Positions 1-10,807 of a stretch of 64,000 nucleotides of DNA are shown in pieces. The DNA is from Locusta migratoria (Eukaryota > Arthropoda > Insecta > Orthoptera > Acrididae). The notes under the pieces were generated by a model, which was given only the letters and a program-made list of their open reading frames with translations, did not search any database and had not been told where the DNA came from. Position 1 is the stretch's first letter; the number at the start of each line of letters is the position of its first letter. The stretch covers positions 644,306,898-644,370,897 of the forward strand of contig CM048746.1 in assembly GCA_026315105.1 (NCBI GenBank), given 5' to 3'. Made by a program: the position numbers and the translations under genes.

Positions 1-742
1 GGCTGCTAAGAAGTATTACAAGAAAAAGAAAAGAAAATACGTTTTAATTCCGCTCCCATAGCAGGCTTTTACATCCCATATTGAATTAAATTCCAAATCA
101 AAAGGGAAGAAAACAATTCTTTGTTACAAAATAATTGAAGGAAACTCGTTTGCCAAATTTAAACATGGCGAGCAATGCGAAATCACGTATAAAACACATG
201 AATGTGCAGGTACACTGCAATCATATGCTCAGACACCAGAGTTATACATCCATTTTCTGTAGAGATCACTGGTCATGGCACATGTTACTTCTTCATTTCC
301 CGCAACTCCAACGATACAACAACACGTGTCACCAAAGATAAACTAAACTCTGTTGTTGCCAACATATCTGAACGGAAAACTAAAATTCATCAAGAGCAGG
401 CATCCAAGTGAGACCATCTCAATAAATATGCAAATCTGGCGATGGTAGCATATATTGCCGAAACCGGCGAAAAATAAAGATTTTGGAGCTACCTTGGGCA
501 AAACTGATTAGACTATGAAATGAATTAGATCGCTGTCAGAAGCTGTCGAAATATCAGTAATGTATATCAAGAAATATATGCTGTTGCAACTTAAAAAAGT
601 AGAGAAACAGCTTTGGCCGCATTGAAACCTTTATTTGAATTACAAATCGATTTGAGTCAGAGTTTGACCATCTTCAGTGCTGTAATAAATTAAAAATACA
701 AACAGAAAACCCTCTGTAGACGTAAATACATTACAATATTAA
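1..742. other. No gene seen; AT-rich, repeat-like sequence
   Basis: Short open frames here show no recognisable domain. The segment holds one copy of the GATG-hairpin-GAAAC motif (436-469) and, near 655-690, a minus-strand GAAGATGG motif of the kind found at Penelope-type tails. I read it as decayed retroelement untranslated sequence, with low certainty. Confidence 0.4.
436..469 (+). other. GATG-stem-GAAAC hairpin motif, copy 1
   Basis: GATGG...TTGCCGAAACC: a short stem (GGTA with TGCC) follows GATG and is followed directly by GAAAC. It is one of about nine copies in the window. It resembles a decayed hammerhead-type core such as those known in Penelope-like elements. Confidence 0.4.
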
Positions 743-1050
743 GAAACGTAAGGAACTATATGCAGACGTATAAGTCTTCACAATATGAAGAAACCAAATA
801 GGAAAATGTAGTATCATACTTAGAGTCGAAACCCTGTGGGTCCACAAATACTAGCGGTTTGCATGTTAACGTTACACAAGAATAGCATATAGTGGATGTC
901 AATCATATACTGATTTATTAGCTTCGTGAAAAACTGAATATTAAATAAAGCAGATGAAATTTTAAAATGTAGGAATAATAATAAAAAAACTAGCGAGAAT
1001 TATGTCTTCTGCCGCTCATAAAAATTACGAAGAAATAAGTAGATTTGCCA
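743..1050 (+). repeat. Left arm of a ~310-bp inverted repeat
   Basis: The sequence matches the reverse complement of 4060-4369 over its whole length with only scattered differences (shared blocks include GTCTTCTGCCGCTCATAA and GGTCCACAAATACTAGCGG). The two arms enclose RTE copy 1, hAT copy A and a GC-rich stretch. This could be the terminal repeats of a foldback-type element or an inverted duplication. Confidence 0.85.
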
Positions 1051-2152
1051 CGCGAGCCAATACTCATATTACGACTTATCTTAGAAGATAGGATAAGGAA
1101 AGGGAAACCTACGTTTTTAGCATTTGTGGATCTAGAAAAGGCATTTGATAATGTTGACTGGAATACACGCTTTCAAATTCTGAAGGTAGCAGGTGTAAAA
1201 TATAGGGAGCGAAGAGGCATATTCAATATGTGCAAAAACCAGGCCGCAATCATTAGAGTCGAAGAGCATGAAAGGGTCGCAGTGGTTTGGAAGGGAGTAA
1301 CACAGGGTTGTAGCCTTTCCCCAATGTTGTTCAGTCTGTACATTGAGCAAGCTGTGAAGGATAAAAAAAAACCTCGCGGTTTGCTGACCACATAGTAATT
1401 GTGTCAGAGAGAGCAAAGGACTTGAAAGAGCAATTAAACGTAATGGATAGTGTCTTGAAGGGAATGTATATGATGAACGTTAACAAGAGTGAAACGAGGG
1501 TAATGGAAGGTAGTGTCAGAAAATCAGGCGATGGTGAAGGAATTAAATTAGCTAATGAGACAATAAAAGTAGTCGATGAGTTTTGTTATTTGGGTAGTAA
1601 GGTAACATCTCGTGGCCGAAGTAAAGAAGATATAAAATGCAGAATGACTGTGGGAAGAAAAGCGTTTCTGAAGAAGCGAAATTTGTTGACATCAAATATT
1701 ATTTTAAATGTTAGGAAGTCCTTTCTGAAAGCATTTGTCTGAAGTGTAGCATTGTATGGGAGTGAAACGTGGATAATAAGGAGTTCAGACTGGATGATGA
1801 TAGAATGCTTTTGAAATGTGGTGCTACAGACGATTGATGAAGATTAGATAGGCTGAACACGTAATTAATGAGGAGGTGTTTAACAGAATTGGAGGGAAAA
1901 CGGAGTTTCTGGGATATCCTGTATAAGAGAAGGGATAGGTTGGTGGGACACATTCTGAGACATCAAGGAATTGTTAACTTAGCATTAGAAGGAAGTGTGC
2001 GGGGTAAAAATCGTAGAGGGAGACCGAGGGACGAATACAGTCAGCAGATTCAAAAAGATGTAGATTGCCGTACGTATTCTCAGGTGAGGAGACTTGCACA
2101 GGACAGGTTAGCGTGGAGAGCTGCATCAAACCAGTTTGCACACTGAAAACCA
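1051..2152 (+). pseudogene. RTE/BovB-like LINE reverse transcriptase, copy 1 (broken)
   Basis: Remnant of the reverse transcriptase ORF of a non-LTR retrotransposon. The piece at 1051-1392 carries FVDLEKAFDNVDW and GCSLSPMLF. The piece at 1401-1740 carries the region after the catalytic box and FCYLGSK. The piece at 1868-2143 carries the C-terminal LVGHILRH and RRGRPRD blocks. Frameshifts separate the pieces. The catalytic FADD box of the sister copy (24905) reads ADH here, so a catalytic Asp is lost. The 3' end runs into CAACAACAAC, as in the copies at 24395 and 61362. The 5' end is truncated exactly at the inner border of the inverted-repeat arm. The family name rests on the C-terminal domain, which is typical of RTE-clade elements. 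Confidence 0.85.
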
Positions 2153-2235
2153 CAACAACAACGAAGTATCCTGTTTGAAGGATGAATTATTTTATTTTGT
2201 GGAAACACAAGTACCATTTTTCCGGACCTGGGGTG

Positions 2236-3194
2236 TAGACTTGCGCATAATAGTTCGCGATCGGGAGCGCTCGCTTTAGTTCGCGATTCTGCCGCGAACT
2301 AGTTCGCTCATTTAGTTCGTCCGCTCCCAGTGACGGCTGAGGTCTGCGTGTGCAGGTGGAGGGGGAAGTTCCCCCACGTAGCTGCTTCATGCGCTTGTTG
2401 CTTGAGCCGCTAACGATATCACGCAAACAAAAAGAAACAGTTTGTGGATAATTTCTCGGGTTTCAGTTTAGAGCTATCTCAGTATCTTGGCATTATGGAA
2501 TTTATTAGTCAGATATTGCAGAGTGCAGAATACATGAAAACAGTAACTATGTAGCACTGAACTATGTAATCTATCAGTCAGACGCTCACCTCGAAATGAC
2601 TCATCAGCAGAAGGCGAACACGTGATTTTTAATTCTGCTACGCGCCCTCTCGCTATTGCCCGTCGGTCTTCGGAAAAGAATCCAACGAACTATGAAGTGA
2701 GATACGTTTGGCGTAATCGTCCGCTGCTCCTAGTTCGTCCGCTGTTTTTGGCTTTTGCTACCGCTACTAAAAGAGCTCTTTTTTATGACCGCTTTTTTAT
2801 ATAATGAATCAATGTTGCCAAAGCGTGTGCTATTACTCGTATTTTTGGGCAATTTTACAGCAAATACTTAGGCAAATAAACCAGGTATTTACACGAATTG
2901 GTGATACAATGGTATTTAACTACTTTGCATACAGAGTACTCGTAGTACTTTATTTTTAAAATAGATTTCTTGTGGCAGTGAACTATGAAACTACAGCTGA
3001 GCTGCATCTCAGCTCGAAATGAAGGTAATTGACAGAAGGGAATCACGCGATTCTGCGCGCTCTCGCGTCCTCTCGCTGTTCCCCGTCAGTCTTCGGAAAA
3101 GGAGTGGACGAACTAAGAGGCGAGGGATCTGCGAACTAGTTCGCCTGTGGGAGCGCTCTTCCGAACTAGTTCGTTCGCGAACTACTCAAGACTA
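2236..3194 (+). mobile_element. Non-autonomous hAT-like element, copy A
   Basis: 959 bp bounded by TAGACTTGCGCATAATAG at the left and CAAGACTA at the right, with imperfect inverted GTTCGCGA-rich ends. It is flanked by a perfect 8-bp direct repeat CTGGGGTG (2228-2235 and 3195-3202). No transposase is encoded. The interior repeats AGTTCGTCCGCT and AACTAGTTCG palindromes. Copies B (11853), C (29890) and D (42255) share the ends and the interior. 8-bp target duplications fit the hAT superfamily. Confidence 0.85.
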
Positions 3195-3202
3195 CTGGGG
3201 TG

Positions 3203-4059
3203 TATTGGAATTGGTCAGATTTTTTGTCGAGCGTGATTTTACTGAAAGCCCTATACAAACGTTGACAGGTATGGATCATGTAGATGTGGACCCACCTCTA
3301 GAGTAGAGTAGTGTGAGGGTTTCGGCAGCGAGGCCCCTCCTCGGTACGCAGGTGGCGGCGTTGTCGGCAGACTTAGCGCGGCCTCGGAGGCGCCGCGCAG
3401 CTTCCCTTCCTTGGCTTAGGTCGCGACTCACCCCCGGATCCCGCCCCCAGCCCCGCCTCCTGCCCTCCCACCCCCTTCCTTTCCCTCGGGGAATTACTGC
3501 GGCGTCAGGATATAACGGCGCGACCCCGCCGCCGTGCGTCTCTCTGTGTTCTCAGTACCCCACTGTAGGAAAGCCGGCAGCTACCCACCAGGTTCACTGC
3601 TAACATCACTCTCTTTACAGAACACGTAACCTCAGACACAGCATTTTTCCCGGCACAAGCCCCGCCCATTTACCCCAGCTACTCTCTACCAGAGGTAGAG
3701 AGTAGATGCTTGTCGGAATCGATTGGACGACTTCCAGTTCCAGTAACTGGCGATCCCAGTGCGGAACGGTTGTGGTGACTTGCAGTTCCAGGAACTGTCG
3801 GTCCCGATCCTGAACGGTTCCGGAGATTACTAGTTCCAGGAACTGCCTTGTGGCAGATCCCCTTCTAGTGACTCTATTTCAGTTGCGTTTCATTAATGGG
3901 TGTCGAGCTGACGTCCGGTTTGTTTCACACTAACTATTGGTTCTTCCCGTATTCTGTTCAGCGTCCATCACCAGTAATTTACATTTTATAGGCATTTTAT
4001 AATTTTGTAATGTAATTGCATTCTGTGTAATACATACGTTTTACAGGCCTCTTAAAGGC
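3203..4059. other. GC-rich segment without recognised gene
   Basis: 3310-3600 is GC- and CpG-rich and 3670-3705 has an 11-bp-arm inverted repeat (CTCTACC/GGTAGAG). No domain is visible in any frame. It lies inside the large inverted repeat 743-4369. Confidence 0.5.
3728..3868 (+). repeat. Degenerate ~57-bp tandem repeat, about 2.5 units
   Basis: Three successive blocks share CAGTTCCAGGAACTG-like palindromes followed by CGATCC and GGAACGGTT. The units differ at many sites, so the array is old. Confidence 0.6.
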
Positions 4060-4369
4060 AAATCTACTTATTTCTTCGTAATTTTTATGAGCGGCAGAAG
4101 ACATAATTCTCGCAAATTTGTTATTATTATTCGTACATTTTAAAATTTAATTTCCTTTATTTAATGTTTAGTTTTTCACGAAGCTAAGAAATCAGTATAT
4201 GGTTGACATCCACTATATGCTGTTCTTGTGTAATGTTAACATGCAAACCGCTAGTATTTGTGGACCCACACGGGTTTCGACTCTAAGTGTGATACTACAT
4301 TCTCCTATTTGGTTTCTTCATATTGTGAATACTTATACGTCTGCATATAGTTCCTTACGTTTCTTAATG
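4060..4369 (-). repeat. Right arm of the ~310-bp inverted repeat
   Basis: Reverse complement of 743-1050. This arm continues inward with about 20 extra bases (AAGAGGCCTG on the minus strand) that the left arm lacks, as if the RTE copy joined the left arm slightly off the original border. Confidence 0.85.
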
Positions 4370-4448
4370 TCCAGTTAATGTCCAGTTGCTTCCAAGAGCC
4401 TAATGTCTCAGATATGTCACTCGTAAAATCAAGTAGACTTTTCTCCAC

Positions 4449-4561
4449 GTAAAGCATACTCAAAATGATTTGCAAATCACTTGAAATAAAATTGAGAAAA
4501 CGTTCACGTTTTCTCGCGTTTATTTCAAGTTAATTGCAAATCATTTTTATTACGCTTTACG
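4449..4561. repeat. Hairpin with ~54-bp arms
   Basis: CGTAAAGC...GATTTGCAAATCACTTGAAATAA is followed after a few bases by its near reverse complement, ending GCTTTACG. The loop is about 4 bp (TTCA between GAAAACG and CGTTTTC). No coding content. Confidence 0.8.
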
Positions 4562-4586
4562 TGTTTTCTCACAGGATGGCAACATA

Positions 4587-5150
4587 GTGAAAGAACTGGA
4601 ATCGAGGTACAGCAAAGCTAGTGCAGTGAGAGCTCAGCTAAGATCTACTCTCTTCTACAAGAAGGAAGTCAGTACCAAGACTAAGTTAGCAGTGCACCGC
4701 TCTATCTTTCGACCAACTTTGTTGTATGGGAGTGAAAGTAGGGTGGATACAGGTTACCTTGTTCATAAGGTAGAGGTTACAGATATGAAAGTAGCAAGAA
4801 TGATTGCAGGTACTAATAGATGGGAACAATGACAGGAGGGTGTCCATAATGAGGAAACGAAAGAAAAACTGGGAATGAAGACCATAGATGAAGCAGTTAC
4901 AGGGAACAGACTGAGATGGTGGGAGAAGCAAGAGGCTCATGAGCTCGGCAGCTGAGGGTAAGAGGAGCCGAGGTAGACCAAAAAGAAAGTACTTCGATTC
5001 GGTGCAGAACGATTTTGAAGTAAAAGGCATAACATCAGACGAGGCATAATGTTAGCACTGAATAGGGGATCATGGAGGAATTTTATTAGAGGTACTATGC
5101 TCCAGACTGAACGCTGAAAGGCATAATCAGTCTCCAATGATGATGATGAT
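4587..5150 (+). pseudogene. LINE 3' fragment, C-terminal domain after the RT
   Basis: The frame 4587-4829 reads LAVHRSIFRPTLLYGSES, the block that follows the reverse transcriptase in RTE-like and related LINEs. Further pieces downstream (GNRLRWW, GTMLQTE) appear between stops. The end is a run of TGATGATGATGA, consistent with a simple 3' tail. It is a different family from the three RTE copies. The clade is uncertain. Confidence 0.6.
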
Positions 5151-5423
5151 GATTGAAATTAACGTCTTTCCAAGATACTATTGTAAAATAGGTTATATTT
5201 AACCCTTTCAGGCATGGTGTCCAATATATATTATCCTTCGATAATCGAGTCGTTAGGCTTACTTCTAGAAATAAGCCGTCAATAATGTATTTCTTCAAAC
5301 TTGTTTTTTCTTCCTCACTCTTAACACTCAGAGCACAGCCACAAACTCTTACAAGGATGTGTCACTCTCCGGTTTTTATGAAATTTGGATATGTTATAAT
5401 ACATGGAAAACTATGGGACACGT

Positions 5424-5479
<56 letters not shown>

Positions 5480-5842
5480 CAGCGGAAAATCATATTTAAG
5501 GAGTGAAACGGTTTCTCCAAAATTGGGGATGAAATGGAAAAAAACGCGATAACTTAGAGATTACTGGAGCGATTTTAATGATTTTTGGTATGAAAGTATT
5601 TTTTGATAAAAGACGAACATCGGCTTAGTTATATAGCAGAGGGAGTAACAATTAAGGGGGCAATGCGACTAGAGTGACCAATTTTTTGTGCTCAAATAAT
5701 TGTTTTGATTTAATCGAAGTAGAATCTATGAAAACTTCAAAAGGAAGGCGGATTAAGGAATAAGTGTTTATCAATATTGGAGGGGGTAGGGGGGATAAAC
5801 AGCCCTTATATTTCCGCGCTCGTTTGATACTGCTCATGAAAC
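5151..5842. other. No gene seen; includes a long poly-T run
   Basis: AT-rich sequence with no recognisable domain on either strand. A 52-base T run at 5426-5477 divides it. Confidence 0.5.
5426..5477. repeat. Poly-T run, 52 bases
   Basis: Uninterrupted T run. It could be an expanded poly-A tail of a minus-strand retrotransposon, but no element body is evident at its edge. Confidence 0.9.
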
Positions 5843-6045
5843 AAACGTTCAAACGTTCAAACGTTTGTTAAGCTTAAGGGACTTAACTACGGGGTCATCA
5901 GCCCCTAAACTTACAAACTACTTATGAACTACCTACAACTAAGGACGGCACAAATATCCATGCCCGAGGGGGATTCGAACCCCCGACCGTAGTAGCCGTG
6001 CAGACTGTGACTGAAGCGCCTCAGTCCCCTCGGCCACCGCGGCCG
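5843..6045 (-). mobile_element. tRNA-derived SINE (family A)
   Basis: On the minus strand the head is GCCGGCCGCGGTGGCCGAG with box A- and box B-like promoter blocks (GGTTCGAA type). The tail ends TTAAGCTTAACAAACGTTTG. An 11-bp direct repeat GCTCATGAAAC (5832-5842 and 6046-6056) is the target duplication. This is the commonest SINE of the window, with about 20 copies. Confidence 0.9.
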
Positions 6046-6056
6046 GCTCATGAAAC

Positions 6057-6171
6057 ACCTTTTAGCGTCACCGTATAAGGTATGGATGTTCTACCAAATG
6101 GTGACATATGAAAATTTGTGCGTCATACAATGCTGCTAAAAGAAATTCGCTATTGCGAGAAAATATTGATA
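6057..6171. mobile_element. SINE-B copy with internal inversion
   Basis: 6060-6124 is the reverse complement of the SINE tail at 6453-6514, while 6133-6171 is in direct orientation with 6506-6545. The order inverted 5' part then direct 3' part, meeting at GCTAAA, is the layout left by twin priming. Confidence 0.65.
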
Positions 6172-6374
6172 ATATTATCATCATTGTAATTCGTCACCAT
6201 ACAGTTATTTAACAGATGCCTAAGAGGGGCAATGACGATAACAGCGTAGGTTAATGCCTCGTTGTCTTCATTATCTCTGGTGCGGGAATACAGATTAAGC
6301 TGCGAGTGCTAAGGAATGAATGCAGTTGACTCGTATGTGCAGTCAGTCTGCCATATGGAAGTTTGGGTCGGTCC

Positions 6375-6550
6375 TGGAGTCGTCTTCTGGTAGCCTAGTG
6401 GTTATGGCGACCGCTCGCGAAAAGCGGGAAACCGGCGTTCGAGTCCCGGCCCGACACAAATTTTCATATGTCACCATTGGGTAGAACATCCATACCTTAT
6501 ACAGTGACGCTAAAAGAAATTCGCTATTGGGAGAAAATATTGATAAGATT
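6375..6550 (+). mobile_element. tRNA-derived SINE (family B)
   Basis: The tRNA-like head has GTAGCCTAGTGG as a box A and GTTCGAGTCCC as a box B. It is followed by ACACAAATTTTCATATG and a unique tail. The family differs from family A in its tail. The head does not fold as a full functional tRNA. Confidence 0.75.
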
Positions 6551-7309
6551 AACGGTTTCTCCGTTTTCCCCTTCACAAGTAGTGATCTAGATTTCTTTTT
6601 CCAGTGAACCGCACGTATGACTTCGCGTTTCGGTAAGTCAGTCTGTGTATTCTGTTGGACGACAACCATAGAATACGATCTCCCTATATCTTGACTTCCC
6701 CGCCCGTCCACCACACGCTGTGTTAACGGTACGGCAGAGACACTTTACTCTCCGCCAGAGAGACTCTCGTAATGAATGAGAGGTGCGCGTGTAACGATTT
6801 TTCCTGCCTCCGCCAGTCTTGTTTGCCTTTCTCCTCCGCTTTTAATTAAAGCCCCCGCCGCTTCTTGTGGCGAAACACACGTAATAAACTAAATGGCACC
6901 GAATGTGCGAGTGGTACTTGCCGTCCAGAAATGTAACGAAGACGCGGGGCGCACCCCCTCCCTACAGCAGAAACATTCTGCGGGAGAAGGTTCTTCCGTA
7001 CGTGTTTCGTAGGCGTGGCGCATTTCCTGAGTAGTGACTTATCGTTGGTCTCGCCGTAGCTTCGTGTTAGAACTGAAACTCTGGTTCAATTCGCGGTGAA
7101 CGAGATCTACGGTATTGTAATTGCGCTATGTAATTGCGCGTGTTATTCTTCGTCTGCTTCATTAAGAGCCTTCAGGATCACGTGTGGCTTGTTTTGCACG
7201 TCTTATTTCTTCCCAATACCTCTTCATTCTCTCGCTTCTTCTGTTTCTTTCTACTTCAGTTCAGACGACTCTGATTTTGGTGACTTGCCACCTGTGACCA
7301 CCCACTAAT
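6551..7309. other. No gene seen
   Basis: Mixed-composition sequence. Short frames on both strands show no domain. 7096-7309 may be the 3' untranslated part of the minus-strand LINE that starts at 8160. Confidence 0.4.
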
Positions 7310-8160
7310 CCTTTGTAATTCTCCCTGTCCGTACCAGTGCCTGCAGAGTCCTTTCTTTTATTCCTGCAGTCTTCCAATCATCTCTGACTTCCTTCATCCA
7401 GTTGTTTTCCATATTTTCTTTAGCCAACGTCTCATCGTCCATCCTCATGATGTGCCCAACAAATCGTAACCTCCTTTTCCGTATCTCGCGCGATATAGGT
7501 TCAAATTTTCATACAGTTCCTGTCGTGTTCTATGTATCCAGATATCCCTTTTGTTTTTTGTGCCCCATATATCTCTAACCATTCTCCGCTCCTTCTTCTC
7601 CAACTGTATACAAGCTGTCTTACCGAGTGTGGTCGTTTCTGATGCATACAGTACAGCATTTCTTGCAGTTGCTGTGTAGTGTCGCAATTTCGCATTCCGT
7701 GACAAGGTTTTTTCTTGCCATATGTTGTTTTCACTGCGTACCGAAGCTTCTTCAAGAGCTGTCCCCTGTCTAATGCGCTACTGCTGCTCTGTATTCCACC
7801 AGTTGTCTTTCCTCCCAAATAACGAAAACTCTCCACTTTCTCAACTACTTGGCCATTTATCTACTAGTCAGACCCATTGTTCAATTTCTTGGTCTTGTTA
7901 TATGTGATCTTCACTTCGACATTTTCTGTTACTTCAACTAGATTTTTAGTACTGCCTTTATCTCTTGTTCAGTCTCTAACACTGCCATGCCATCTGCGAA
8001 TGCCAGGCAGTCCACCATTGCATTATGTTTGACCTTGTACACTATATGTATACCTTTTAACTTCATATTACTGTTTAGTTGCCTCCATTGTCTCACTACC
8101 TCATCCAAGAGCACATGAAATAAAATTAGTAACAGTCCATCCCCTCGCCGTGTTCAAAAC
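7310..8160 (-). pseudogene. LINE reverse transcriptase and C-terminal fragment (broken)
   Basis: On the minus strand around 8000 the frame reads LAFADGMAVLE, a reverse transcriptase FADD box with the second Asp changed to Gly. Further on come ESFRYLGG (about 7830), AVLYASETTTL (about 7650) and RRMVRDIWG, the usual order of the domain after the RT in RTE-like LINEs. Several stops and frameshifts break it. Neighbouring 7096-7309 may hold its 3' end. Confidence 0.65.
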
Positions 8161-8379
8161 GGAGGATCAGAAATTCTTGTCTGCTGTGGTGCCGAATTGG
8201 TGGTTACTTGCTCGCCCTGGATATCACGCTACACGTCAATTGAATCAACTAGTTGTTGATGTACTTTCTTGTATAAATTCTTGAAGGAAATCCGCCTATT
8301 AAGGACAATCTCAGCGTTGACTTCGCGAAGTGTGTTACTCGAATATTTTTCCCCTCGTTTCACCAACGACAATCTAACA
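8161..8379. other. No gene seen
   Basis: Short stretch between a LINE fragment and a transposase remnant. Nothing recognised. Confidence 0.4.
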
Positions 8380-8620
8380 AGACTAAAAATTTATATAATA
8401 CCAGGGTATTCACGACCGATACAAAAGGGTTACATGTTTGCACCTGTTACTGTCATTCAAAGTAGTCACCAATGTTGTGTAGTACCCGTTGCCAGCGATG
8501 TCGAAGGAGTATAATACCATTAGCAGAGCCTGTTCTGTTGGTGGTGCGAATGGAGCGGTTTACTGTCTGTCGTATCTCTGGAACAGTTCTGAAGTGAATG
8601 ACACGAAGTGGTTCCTTCAA
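8380..8620 (-). pseudogene. Tc1/mariner-type transposase C-terminal remnant
   Basis: The minus strand reads RHRWQRVLHNIGDYFE, the closing block seen at the end of many mariner-like transposases (RW..C....G.YFE). It is preceded by a decayed helical segment and followed by two stops. No catalytic block is left. The assignment is by motif only. Confidence 0.5.
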
Positions 8621-8763
8621 CCACCATTACCATAAAGGTAATTCAGTAATAAACAAAATAAATTACGGAATTTTCTAACAGATTGTAACTCTGTGACAGA
8701 TCGATACTTCCAACTATAAAATGGAAGAAAATTTACTGGCGGGAAGGGGAAAGTGGGTGCGGT

Positions 8764-8783
8764 GGGGGGGGGGGGGGGGGGGG
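8764..8783. repeat. Poly-G run, 20 bases
   Basis: Uninterrupted G run in a G-rich stretch; potential quadruplex-forming sequence. Confidence 0.9.
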
Positions 8784-8848
8784 AAGGCTGTGTTAGTCGG
8801 TAAAGCACTTTGCTTCCGAGAGTAAAGGTCCGAAAAATCGTTTCAAAT

Positions 8849-9061
8849 GTTTGTAAAATTATGGGACCTAATTGCAATGGTTATCGGTGCCTAAGCTTAC
8901 AAACTACTGTAACTTATCACAACAACAACAACAATAACAACACACACACACGCACACACACACACACACACATGCCCGAGGGAGGACTCGAACCTCCGAC
9001 GGCCAACGACCCGCGTACCGCGGTAATGCGCCTTAGCGCGCACGGCTACTCCGCCGCGGCA
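8849..9061 (-). mobile_element. tRNA-derived SINE (family A), with internal CA repeat
   Basis: The minus-strand head begins GCCGCGGCGGAGTAGCCGTG and carries a box B-like GGTTCGAGTCC. The linker between head and tail is expanded into ACA and CA repeats (8920-8970). No clear target duplication. Confidence 0.8.
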
Positions 9062-10053
9062 CATAGTTTTAATCGGCCTGTAATTTTCACATCAGCGCAC
9101 AAAACGCTCAGAGTAAAACATTCATCCCGAATGTAAAAGACAGTAACATTATGCTATGTAAGGCACTGCTAAACACCTGGTACGACTCAAGTAGGTGGAC
9201 GAAATAGTACGAGAGGTATTGAGGATCAGATGAAGAAAAAAGTCGTTTAATGTTATTTCTAATGAAGGAAGCGAATGAGCGCTCATTTGGGGCTCGATGT
9301 TTGACTGTGTAAGAGTCAGGATACAAACCAAAAGATCCACGGTTCATCGCTCATTTTTTTCCGTCACCCATTCTTCCGTCTTTGCCAAACGTAACAAAAA
9401 AAAATTGCTTATGCCATGCTTCACAGTTCACTTCGTGGTTGGGAAACTCCATACCATCGCAAACAGGACAATCCATACTAAGCCACTGCAGACTATATAC
9501 CAACCTCCCATTTGATTATAGTTCTATTGTGTGGTACTGATACTAGGTTGTGCGGAAACAAAATTTTAGAGGTTTTAGAGGAGATAGATAGAACTTTCGT
9601 CTAAGAGAAAAATGTGAGGGGTACACCCTTTCCCACGGTAGGGTACGATGAATGTTTGATGCTGTCCAAAGTTCCGTGTGATAAATATTTATTTTAGAGA
9701 ACCCCTTCCTATGGATTTCTTTTTTTTTTGTGTGTGTGTGTGGTATGGCGGGGGGGGGGGGAGGGGGGAGGAGGTATGGACGCGTCGTCTCATTCCTATG
9801 ATACACACTTGAAGGTGTCGCTGACACTGGTACATGTAAAGAGAGGCCAATAAAACTTCGTGTACAATTGAAGCGGACTTGTTTAACCACGAACAGTATA
9901 CGTAACAGTTGTGAATATACAATGACGAAATACTGTATCCCCAAAACAATATTCTTCATAAGGCAGGTCTAACACCCTGAACATCTCCAGCGTCACAACC
10001 TCCGTGGCCCCTAGCGGGGGAACCATGCACAAACAAACATATCTGTATTATGG
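9062..10053. other. No gene; SINE tail relic and simple repeats
   Basis: 9063-9130 resembles the tail TTTTAATCTGCCAGGAAG...CAGCGCAC seen at 13990 and is a decayed relic. 9711-9771 is a T, GT and G simple-repeat block. The rest shows no domain. Confidence 0.5.
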
Positions 10054-10290
10054 TTCGAAGAAGTTTCGGACGTGCAGCCGCATAAAGTTGAATTCTTCTA
10101 ATATTTCGGCTGAGAAACGTTCAGCCATCTTCAGAGAGAATCGAAGACTGACGCTCCAGCACACGCTTCGTGCTTATAAACGCGCGGACCGCGCTACTGC
10201 GCATGCGGCCACAGATACAACAAGGCGCCAAAGACGTTACTCGGCGGCAAGGAAGTACACGCATGTTTAAATTATGTCTGTGGCTGCATA
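10054..10290 (+). repeat. Left 237-bp arm of inverted repeat flanking a Penelope fragment
   Basis: Near-complete reverse complement of 10571-10807. Both arms hold the hairpin motif (minus strand at 10104-10134 here) and GCGCATGCGG. The equal lengths suggest true terminal structure rather than chance. Confidence 0.9.
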
Positions 10291-10373
10291 ATCGATTATT
10301 ACGGAGAAACCGATGTGTTATGATCTGTGCTGTGGCGGCGTCTTTGTAAATTTATTAAAGAAAATGCCGGATC

Positions 10374-10570
10374 CTAAGATTTATATAAACTGAAGCCGCT
10401 GTCTCTGTTAATTAAATTTGTCCCCAAGCGAATTTCAATTACTTCTTTCACCACTGAGTCCCAGAAAGATGAAGTGGAGGCTAAAATTTTGACGTTTACG
10501 TACGTAATGGAGTGTCCAGTATCAATACAGTGCTCTGCCAATGCCGATTTATTAGGTTGTATGAGACGGG
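10374..10570 (-). pseudogene. Penelope-like element GIY-YIG endonuclease fragment
   Basis: The minus-strand frame reads NKSALAEHCIDTGH, then FWDSVVKEVIEIRL and LINRDSGFSL. These blocks are characteristic of the C-terminal GIY-YIG endonuclease of Penelope-like retroelements. The N-terminal GIY-YIG residues are missing. The fragment begins exactly where the right inverted-repeat arm (10571) starts. No reverse transcriptase is nearby. Confidence 0.8.
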
Positions 10571-10807
10571 TATGCAGCCACAGACATAATTTACACACCC
10601 GTGTACTTCCTTGCCGCCGAGTAACGTCTTTGGCGCCTTGTTGTATCTGTGGCCGCATGCGCAGTAGCGCGGCCCGCGCGTTTATAAGCACGAAGCGCGT
10701 GCTGGAGCGTCAGTCTTCGACTGTCTCTGAAGATGGCTGAACGGTTATCAGCCGAAATATTAGAAGAATTCAACTTTATGCGGCTGCATGCCCGAAACTT
10801 CTTTGAA
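10571..10807 (-). repeat. Right 237-bp arm of inverted repeat
   Basis: Reverse complement of 10054-10290 with a small number of substitutions. The hairpin motif copy is at 10726-10758 on the plus strand: GATGGCTGA, loop, TCAGCCGAAAT, with a perfect 6-bp stem. Confidence 0.9.

Noticed and set aside
6343..6714. 123-codon minus-strand frame as a gene
   Set aside because: It overlaps a SINE head and tail; the frame is a shadow.
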